Shown: positions 1 through 6,106 of the stretch, piece after piece
Layout of the letters: every line of letters starts with the position of its first letter
How positions within the stretch are numbered: position 1 is the first letter of the stretch
Source of the DNA: Caldimicrobium thiodismutans
GTDB taxonomy: Bacteria > Desulfobacterota > Thermodesulfobacteria > Thermodesulfobacteriales > Thermodesulfobacteriaceae
NCBI GenBank assembly: GCA_002877875.1
Contig: PNIE01000050.1
Coordinates: 1-24,679, forward strand
Direction of reading: 5' to 3'
DNA: 24,679 bases
The notes under the pieces: model-generated
What the model was told of the DNA's origin: nothing
Databases searched by the model: none
Seen by the model: the letters and a program-made list of their open reading frames with translations, nothing else
Made by a program: the position numbers and the translations under genes

Positions 1-4
1 AATA

Positions 5-844
5 ATGATAGAACTTAGCAGTTTTGAAATTGATTATATCATTGCAGAAGATGTCCCATTACTTGACCTAACCTCCTTAGTGTTACAACTTGAAGGAGAT
101 GGAATCATTTCCTTCGTTTTTAGAGAAAATGGTGTTGTATGTGGGACTGAAGAAGTAGAGAAGATATTTGAAAAGTTTAACATAGAAGTTTTACACAAAA
201 AAAGAAGCGGAGAATTTGGGAGGAAGGGGGAGGAAATACTTAAAGGTAGAGGCAAAGCATCTGATATACACAAAGTTTGGAAAGTGTCTTTAAAGATACT
301 TGAGTATATGAGTGGTATAGCTACTAACACATATAACTTTGTTAGTAAAGCCAAATCTGTAAATCCAGATATAACCGTTTCAACAACAAGAAAATACATG
401 CCTTTTACAAAAAAGTTAGTTATGAAAGCTATAATATCAGGTGGAGCAGTCCCCCATAGAGTATCGTTGTCTGATACAATCTTAATTTTCAAAGAGCATC
501 TTATGTTTGTTGGTTTTGAAAATGTAGTAAATAACTTTGAACGTTTGAAGAAAAAATCCGGCGGAAAAACTATAGGAATAGAGGTCGAAACAAAAGAAGA
601 AGCCTTCATATGCATTGAAAAAGGTTTTGACTTTGTCCAACTTGATAAATGGCATTTTGAAGATATAAAGCAAGTAGTAGAGTTTAGAAATAAATTAAAT
701 TCAAAAACCCTCATTGCTGCAGCAGGTGGAATAAACATAAACAACGTAGAAGACTATGCCAAAACTGGCGTCGATATAATCGTAACCACATCTCTTTACT
801 GGGGAAAACCACTGGACATAAAAACAAAAATAGAAAAAGTATAA
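5..844 (+). CDS. modD: ModD-type phosphoribosyltransferase-like protein of a molybdate locus
   Basis: This 279-residue protein belongs to the NadC (quinolinate phosphoribosyltransferase) fold family, in the ModD branch found in molybdate transport loci. The biochemical role of ModD is not settled. ModD-type signatures are visible: 'SGIATNTYNFV' (residues about 104-114), 'TTRKYMPFTK' where NadC has a DTRKT-type motif, 'GGAVPHRVSLSDT' instead of the NadC GGG.NHR loop, and a C-terminal 'AAGGININNVEDYAKTGVD' with 'TTSLYWGKP'. True NadC would have different residues in the basic substrate pocket. The start ATG lies only four bases into the window, so upstream signals cannot be judged. A modA gene follows 12-36 bases downstream on the same strand, which supports the molybdate assignment. 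Codon style (many ATA, TTA, AAC) differs from the genes after about 1890. Confidence 0.8.
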   Translation: MIELSSFEIDYIIAEDVPLLDLTSLVLQLEGDGIISFVFRENGVVCGTEEVEKIFEKFNIEVLHKKRSGEFGRKGEEILKGRGKASDIHKVWKVSLKILEYMSGIATNTYNFVSKAKSVNPDITVSTTRKYMPFTKKLVMKAIISGGAVPHRVSLSDTILIFKEHLMFVGFENVVNNFERLKKKSGGKTIGIEVETKEEAFICIEKGFDFVQLDKWHFEDIKQVVEFRNKLNSKTLIAAAGGININNVEDYAKTGVDIIVTTSLYWGKPLDIKTKIEKV

Positions 845-880
845 AAAGGGCGGCCTGTTATAAAAAGGTTACTACAGATT

Positions 881-1636
881 TTGGTCGTATTCTATTTAAC
901 TTTTAGTTTTAGCTTTGCTTTTGCTGGTGAAATAACGCTTTACGTTGTTGGTACAATGTCTTACATAATAAACGATATAATTAAAGCTTATAAAAGTAAG
1001 TATCCTCAGGATAATATAAAGGTAGTTACTGGTTCAGCAGGAAAAGGCTACAATCAGATAGTAAACGGAGCTCCTTACGACATATTCATATCAGCTGATA
1101 TGGAGTATCCAAACAAATTAAAACAGAAAGGTTATGCAATTTCTCAAGTAATACCTTACGGTATCGCAAAACCTGTAATATGGACTAAAAAAGACTCAGG
1201 TATAAACCTATCGAAAGGAATAAAAGTTGTGTTAGATGAAAACGTAAAAAAGATAGCTATACCAAACTGGGACTTGGCTTTGTATGGAAAGGCAGCAAAG
1301 GAATGTTTAGAATATTACAAACTTTGGGATAAGGTTAAAAGTAAACTTGTAGTCGGTGAGAATATAAACCAAGCACTCCAATTTGCTCAAACAGGAGCGG
1401 CAGATATAGCCTTTTTATCAATACCACTTATTATGCATGAAAGCATAAAGAACACGGGAAACTACTACATCTTACCAGACGAGTGTCATAGTCCAGTAAT
1501 ACACGGTTATGTGATGCTAAAACATGCAAACACAGACAAAGAGACTTACGAAATAGCAAAGAGATTCTTCGATTTTATGAAGTCAAAAGATGTTAAAAAT
1601 ATTCTAAAAAATTACGGCTTTATAATAGTTGATTAA
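881..1636 (+). CDS. modA: Molybdate ABC transporter periplasmic substrate-binding protein
   Basis: ModA binds molybdate or tungstate outside the membrane and hands it to the ModBC importer. Family features are visible: an N-terminal beta-strand 'EITLYVVGTMS', then 'VTGSAGKGYNQIVNGAPYD' and 'IFISADMEYP' (the oxyanion-site GS.G...I..GAP.D.F.SAD pattern), a central 'NWDLALYGKAAKE', 'GAADIAFLS', and the C-terminal 'VIHGYVMLKHA'. The first canonical start is TTG at 881, which leaves a signal peptide without a basic n-region. In-frame codons from 857 (GTT ATA AAA AGG) would add residues IKRLLQI and give a classic signal peptide ending near FAFAG. A Shine-Dalgarno-like AAGGG at 846-850 is well placed for 857/860, so translation probably begins there, from a non-standard codon or a miscalled GTG. 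No modB or modC is in view. Confidence 0.85.
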   Translation: MVVFYLTFSFSFAFAGEITLYVVGTMSYIINDIIKAYKSKYPQDNIKVVTGSAGKGYNQIVNGAPYDIFISADMEYPNKLKQKGYAISQVIPYGIAKPVIWTKKDSGINLSKGIKVVLDENVKKIAIPNWDLALYGKAAKECLEYYKLWDKVKSKLVVGENINQALQFAQTGAADIAFLSIPLIMHESIKNTGNYYILPDECHSPVIHGYVMLKHANTDKETYEIAKRFFDFMKSKDVKNILKNYGFIIVD

Positions 1637-1727
1637 GTTGAAGAAAAACTTTCTCAGTTTTCTTACTGTTTTTTTTGTTGGTAATTTAGGAGGACTTTTA
1701 GGATTATTACAATTTAAAAAGAATTAG
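1629..1727 (+). CDS. Tiny hydrophobic protein, unknown function
   Basis: A 32-codon reading frame starts at TTG 1629, overlapping the last codons of modA; a second TTG at 1638 is the other possible start. It ends in TAG at 1725-1727. The product begins with a basic stretch (IKLKKN), continues with one hydrophobic segment (FLSFLTVFFVGNLGGLLGLL) and ends basic (QFKKN), so it could be a single-pass membrane peptide. Translational coupling to modA by overlap is possible, and the next small gene starts 14 bases later. I do not recognise a family. It may be a chance ORF or a remnant. Confidence 0.3.
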   Translation: MIKLKKNFLSFLTVFFVGNLGGLLGLLQFKKN

Positions 1728-1741
1728 AAGAGGTCAAATTT

Positions 1742-1897
1742 ATGAACACTGTTGAAGGTATTTTGGAAAGCTTTGTTACAGCTGATACCATCTCTAATCT
1801 AAAGATAAAAACTGAGCTTGGAGAGTTCTACTGCTTGGTGTTAGAGACACCACAAACTGCAGACTATATAAAGGTTGGTAAAAAATATGAAAAATAA
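1742..1897 (+). CDS. Small TOBE/Mop-type molybdate-binding protein, 3' truncated
   Basis: This 51-residue product begins 'MNTVEGILESFVTADTISNL' and continues 'KIKTELGEFYCLVLETPQT'. It resembles single-domain TOBE/molbindin proteins of about 65-70 residues found near mod genes, which bind oxyanions as small oligomers. It stops after 'YIKVGKKYEK', just where the family normally continues with one more strand (LFKETEV-type), so the 3' end appears lost. The stop codon lies eight bases inside the start of polX (ATG 1887). An AGAAGAGG ribosome site at about 1726-1733 precedes the ATG. Truncation plus overlap places a junction at roughly 1880-1897. The family call rests on memory of short homologues. 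Confidence 0.5.
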   Translation: MNTVEGILESFVTADTISNLKIKTELGEFYCLVLETPQTADYIKVGKKYEK

Positions 1898-3608
1898 AGA
1901 AGTTGCAGAAATCTTTAGAAAAACAGCCCAACTTTTAGAAATAAAAGGAGATAATCCCTATAGGATTCGAGCTTATGAGAGAGCTGCTCAGACTATTGAG
2001 GCTTTAACCAAAGATATTGAGGAACTTGCCAGAGAGGGTAAGCTTGAAAAACTCCCAGGAATTGGAGCTGATCTTGCATCTAAGATCAAAGAAATTTTAA
2101 GAACTGGCACTCTTACTCTTTATGAAGAATTAAAAAAGGAGATCCCTCAAGCCCTCTTAACCTTTCTTGAAATTCCAGGTCTTGGTCCGAAAAAAGTTAA
2201 GGCTATTTACGAAAAATATGGTATTACCACTATTGAAGAACTGGAAAAGGCTTGTTTAGAACACAAAATTTCAAGGCTTCCAGGATTTGGTCTGAAAACA
2301 GAAGAAAACATCTTAAAAGGTATAAGACTTTTCAAAGAAAAAACTGGAAGAAGACCCCTTGGAGAGGTTTTACCCCTTGCTGAGGAAGTAGTGAAACTTA
2401 TTAAAGAAAAGGCACCCATTGATCAGATTGCCATTGCAGGAAGTATTAGAAGGCGAAGAGAAACCGTTAAAGACATTGATGTGCTTATTACTTCAACTAA
2501 ACCTTTAGAGGTAATGAAAGTAATTGCAGAGCTTCCTTTAGTTGAGGAGGTCATGGCCTTTGGTGAGACTAAAACAAGTGTGCGCCTAGTTGGTGGTATT
2601 CAAATGGATGTAAGGGTAGTTGAACCGGATTCTTGGGGGGCAGCCCTTGCCTATTTTACAGGTTCAAAGGCTCATAATATCAGAGTGAGAGAACTTGCTC
2701 TTGAAAAGGGATTAAAGATAAACGAATACGGAGTTTTTAGAGGTGAAGAAAAGATTGCAGGAAAAACAGAAGAGGAAGTTTATGCTTCTCTTGGGCTCCC
2801 TTTTATTCCTCCTGAATTGAGAGAAGATAGAGGAGAAATAGAGGCCGCCCTGAAAGGTTGGCTACCCAACCTAGTCTCTTATGAAGATATTCAGGGGGAT
2901 GGCCATGTGCATTCTAAATACAGTGATGGAATGGCAAGTCTTGAAGAAATAATGGCTAAAGCAGAAGCAATGGGCCTCTCTTGGGTAGCTGTTTGTGACC
3001 ATTCTCAGGGCTTAAAAGTTGCAGGTGGAGTTCCTGTTGAGGATCTCTTTAAAAAGAAAAAAAGAATTGAGGAACTTAATTCCCGCTCAAAAAGAGTAAA
3101 ACTTATCTTTGGGGCAGAAGTAGATATTCTCTCTGATGGGACTCTTGATTATCCCGATGAAGTCCTAAAGGAGATAGATTTTGTGCTTGCAGCTATTCAT
3201 ACAGGATTTCAACAAGAGGAAAGACAAATCACTCACAGAATAATTTCAGCCTTAAAACATCCTTTGGTGCATGCTATCTCCCATCCTACAGGAAGAATTA
3301 TAGGAGAGCGAGAGCCCTATGCTGTCAATATGGAAGAGATTTTAAAGGTTGCCAAGGAATACGGAAAGGCCTTGGAGATTAATGCCTATTACAAAAGGCT
3401 TGATCTTAATGATATTTATGTCAAGGCCTGCGTAGAAATGGGGATACCTTTAATAATAGGCACTGATGCCCATATGGTTGACCAAATGGAATACTTGAAA
3501 TTGGGAGTAGCAGTAGCAAGGAGAGGATGGGCTGAAAAAAAGGATCTTCTCAATACCTTAAATTATGATAATTTTATGTTATGGCTAAAAAATTTTAGAA
3601 GAAAATAA
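1887..3608 (+). CDS. polX: DNA polymerase X with PHP exonuclease domain
   Basis: Bacterial PolX enzymes fill short gaps in base-excision repair and carry a metal-dependent 3'-5' exonuclease/AP-endonuclease PHP domain. This 573-residue protein has the usual length. Helix-hairpin-helix motifs sit at residues 56-60 (LPGIG) and about 96-101 (IPGLGP). The nucleotidyltransferase core is intact: G185-S186, the D196-x-D198 pair and the third aspartate in MDVRV (D241). The PHP domain from about 338 keeps all nine expected metal ligands: H340, H342, D347, H372, E411, H438, H466, D527 and H529. ATG 1887 is preferred over the upstream in-frame TTG 1875 because the protein then begins MKNKEVAEIF like the family. 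No good ribosome site precedes it, since the upstream DNA belongs to the truncated TOBE gene. The next gene follows after two bases, so the two are probably co-transcribed. Confidence 0.95.
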   Translation: MKNKEVAEIFRKTAQLLEIKGDNPYRIRAYERAAQTIEALTKDIEELAREGKLEKLPGIGADLASKIKEILRTGTLTLYEELKKEIPQALLTFLEIPGLGPKKVKAIYEKYGITTIEELEKACLEHKISRLPGFGLKTEENILKGIRLFKEKTGRRPLGEVLPLAEEVVKLIKEKAPIDQIAIAGSIRRRRETVKDIDVLITSTKPLEVMKVIAELPLVEEVMAFGETKTSVRLVGGIQMDVRVVEPDSWGAALAYFTGSKAHNIRVRELALEKGLKINEYGVFRGEEKIAGKTEEEVYASLGLPFIPPELREDRGEIEAALKGWLPNLVSYEDIQGDGHVHSKYSDGMASLEEIMAKAEAMGLSWVAVCDHSQGLKVAGGVPVEDLFKKKKRIEELNSRSKRVKLIFGAEVDILSDGTLDYPDEVLKEIDFVLAAIHTGFQQEERQITHRIISALKHPLVHAISHPTGRIIGEREPYAVNMEEILKVAKEYGKALEINAYYKRLDLNDIYVKACVEMGIPLIIGTDAHMVDQMEYLKLGVAVARRGWAEKKDLLNTLNYDNFMLWLKNFRRK

Positions 3609-3610
3609 TA

Positions 3611-6088
3611 ATGTTATCTCTTCTTCAGCTTCCCATAAAAAACTTTCTAAAGGAAAGGGAAATACTTACCCCCTCTATAGAAATAACTTTTCAAGACCTT
3701 ATAGAACTTTTTAGAAAATATAATACCAATTTTGCCGTCTTTTTGAAGGAAAAAAAGCCTGTAGGCATTGTTACCGAAAGAGATGTAATTATTGCCTTAT
3801 CACAAAGATATCCTTTATCTTCCCCTGCCTTTCATCTTGCTAAAAAAGAGCTTTTTAAAATTAAAAGCACAGCTACTCTTTTTTCTGCTTTTAATTTAAT
3901 GATAGAAAACAATGTAAGGAGACTTATAGTAGTAGATGAGAACGGAGAATTTTTAGGGGTTGTAACTCAACAAGACCTTATTTTATACTCTCCAGAAGAG
4001 ATTTTTAAGGGAGAAGGAAAAGTTAGAGATCTTATAGAAATGAAACCTTCTTTTATTTATGCTACAAAAGAGGAAAAGGTTGAAGAGGCACTTTCCAAGA
4101 TGGTTCAATTCCATGTAGGAGCAATTCCTATCTTAGATGAAGGGTTAAGACCTATTGGAATAATTACAGGAAGAGATTTTTTAACCCTCTCTCCTGAAGA
4201 TCTTAAAAGACCATTAAAAGAATTGGCTTTAAAGGAAGTGATTACTATTCACTTAAGAGATCCCCTTACAAAGGCTGTAGAACTTTTTAAACAATATTCC
4301 ATTAGACACCTGGTTGTAGTTAATGACTCTGGAAAAGCTGTAAATATTTTATCTCAGAGAGATCTTATACTAAGTTCTACTTCCAGCTATACAGAATTTC
4401 TGGAAAATAGTCTTAATCAATTTAAAAATTTTATTTCTCTAATTCCAGAGATTGTGCTTGAACTTTCAGAATGCGAGAGTGAATGCAGAATTACCTTTAT
4501 GAATGACTTTGCTAAAAAATATATAGGTGAAGAATATATAGAGAAGGATGTTTTTACACTTTTTGATTATGATGACTGGAATAGAATCTATGGAATCATT
4601 AAAAGGGAAAAAATGATTTACAAAGAAAGAATAAAGGGAAGAAAAGGAGAAGTTTATGAAATTACAGGGAGTTATCTTGATTTTGGTTTAAAGGAAGGAA
4701 AAATAAAAATCTTTCTAAGAGATGTTACTCATGAGTATTTTAAAGAAGAGAAATATCAAAAAGAGATTCGCTTTCTAAAAAACATTCTTGATAATTCCTT
4801 AGATTACCTTTTTGTTATTGATCAAAAGGGTAGGATTTACTTTGCTAATAGCTCTTTTAAAAAGGCTCTTGGTTATTCTGAGGAAGAGATCTTGAAGAAA
4901 ACCATCTTTGATATTGTTGATTTACCAGAGGAAGAAATAAAGAGAAATATAGAGCTACTCATTAAAAAAGGAGTGGAATTAAGGGGAAGAAGATACTATA
5001 AAGATATCCATCAAAAACCTATCCCTGTTGAGTTTAAGGCTAAGGCAGTAGTCTTAAATGGGGAATCCTTTATTATCATAGATGCAAGAGAAATCACTGA
5101 TATTCTTCTTAGTGAAGAGGCTTTAAAGGAGGCCTATAAAAATCTTTCTGTCTTTTATTCCTTTGTAAAGGACTTAAATTTTGCAAAATCAGAAGAGGAG
5201 CTCTTCCAAGCTCTTGAAAAATATTTACTTTCTTATGTAGATACTTTTCATTATTTTGAAATTGATTCTCAAACTGAAGAAATTAAATCCACCTATGTTT
5301 CTGGAAAAAGAGAATACTGGGAGGATTGTCTTACTAAGGAGATTAAGGAATGCGCAACTTATAGAACAGGGCAAAGCTTTTACGGTCTTCCAGGGTATCC
5401 TTGTAAATTACTAAAGACCACTTCTTTGGCACATTTATGTATTCCTTTATTTTTTGAAGGCCGCCTCCAAGGAATTGTAACTTTGATAAGAGAAAAACCC
5501 TTTTCAGAAGAAGAAATAAGATATCTTGAAGATAAACTCCAAGTATTTCACCTTTACTTTAACCAGTTGAGATTATTAAGAGAATTAAGGGATTTATCAT
5601 TAAAAGATCCTTTACTTGGAATTTACAATCGTAGATTTATAATCGAGGTTCTTAAAAAAGAAGAACTTAAAGCTCAAAGAACGGGTAAGCCCTTTAGCAT
5701 TATTCTTATGGACTTAGATCATTTCAAAAAGATCAATGATAATTATGGACATCCTGTCGGAGATAAAGTTTTAAAAGAGGTCTCTAAATTAGTTCTCTTT
5801 GGTATAAGAGGTCAGGATTACTTTGGACGTTGGGGTGGAGAAGAATTTCTAACACTTCTTCCAGAGACCCCTAAAAATTTTGCCATTCAGGTGGCTGAAA
5901 GAATTAGGGGAACCCTTGAAAAATATGAAATTCCAATTTCAGAAGAAATATCTGTTAAAATTACAGCTTCCTTTGGTGTGGCTGAATTTCCCTCAGATGC
6001 CCCTTCTTGGGAAGGTCTTTTAAGAAAGGTTGATGAAAGGCTATATAAGGCCAAAGCTTTGGGAAGAAATATGGTAATCTCTGAATAG
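3611..6088 (+). CDS. Diguanylate cyclase with four CBS, two PAS and a GAF domain
   Basis: The 825-residue protein makes cyclic di-GMP in its C-terminal GGDEF domain and carries an unusually large sensory front end. Residues about 10-260 contain four CBS units recognisable by repeated 'GIVTERD', 'GVVTQQD', 'GIITGRD' and 'NILSQRD' endings, i.e. two Bateman modules that likely bind adenylate-type nucleotides. A weak PAS-like region (about 270-378), a clear PAS (about 386-500, FVIDQKGRIYFANSSF) and a GAF-like region (about 515-650) with several Cys residues follow. The GGDEF domain has 'LMDLDHFKKINDNYGH' and the active-site GGEEF at 742-746. An RGQD I-site lies five residues before it, so product inhibition is expected. 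No transmembrane segment is seen, so it should be cytosolic. It starts two bases after polX. Confidence 0.92.
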   Translation: MLSLLQLPIKNFLKEREILTPSIEITFQDLIELFRKYNTNFAVFLKEKKPVGIVTERDVIIALSQRYPLSSPAFHLAKKELFKIKSTATLFSAFNLMIENNVRRLIVVDENGEFLGVVTQQDLILYSPEEIFKGEGKVRDLIEMKPSFIYATKEEKVEEALSKMVQFHVGAIPILDEGLRPIGIITGRDFLTLSPEDLKRPLKELALKEVITIHLRDPLTKAVELFKQYSIRHLVVVNDSGKAVNILSQRDLILSSTSSYTEFLENSLNQFKNFISLIPEIVLELSECESECRITFMNDFAKKYIGEEYIEKDVFTLFDYDDWNRIYGIIKREKMIYKERIKGRKGEVYEITGSYLDFGLKEGKIKIFLRDVTHEYFKEEKYQKEIRFLKNILDNSLDYLFVIDQKGRIYFANSSFKKALGYSEEEILKKTIFDIVDLPEEEIKRNIELLIKKGVELRGRRYYKDIHQKPIPVEFKAKAVVLNGESFIIIDAREITDILLSEEALKEAYKNLSVFYSFVKDLNFAKSEEELFQALEKYLLSYVDTFHYFEIDSQTEEIKSTYVSGKREYWEDCLTKEIKECATYRTGQSFYGLPGYPCKLLKTTSLAHLCIPLFFEGRLQGIVTLIREKPFSEEEIRYLEDKLQVFHLYFNQLRLLRELRDLSLKDPLLGIYNRRFIIEVLKKEELKAQRTGKPFSIILMDLDHFKKINDNYGHPVGDKVLKEVSKLVLFGIRGQDYFGRWGGEEFLTLLPETPKNFAIQVAERIRGTLEKYEIPISEEISVKITASFGVAEFPSDAPSWEGLLRKVDERLYKAKALGRNMVISE

Positions 6089-6106
6089 TTTCCCTCCTTT
6101 GAAAAA

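Noticed and set aside
34..744. Open minus-strand frame of 236 codons lying opposite modD
   Set aside because: It is fully antisense to a recognisable gene, and its Ser/Phe/Pro-rich sequence is what reversed AT-rich codons give. There is no ribosome site or family resemblance.
5..844. NadC (quinolinate phosphoribosyltransferase) as the identity of the first gene
   Set aside because: The TTRK and GGAVPHR motifs and the modA neighbour fit ModD; the NadC DTRKT and GGG.NHR forms are absent.
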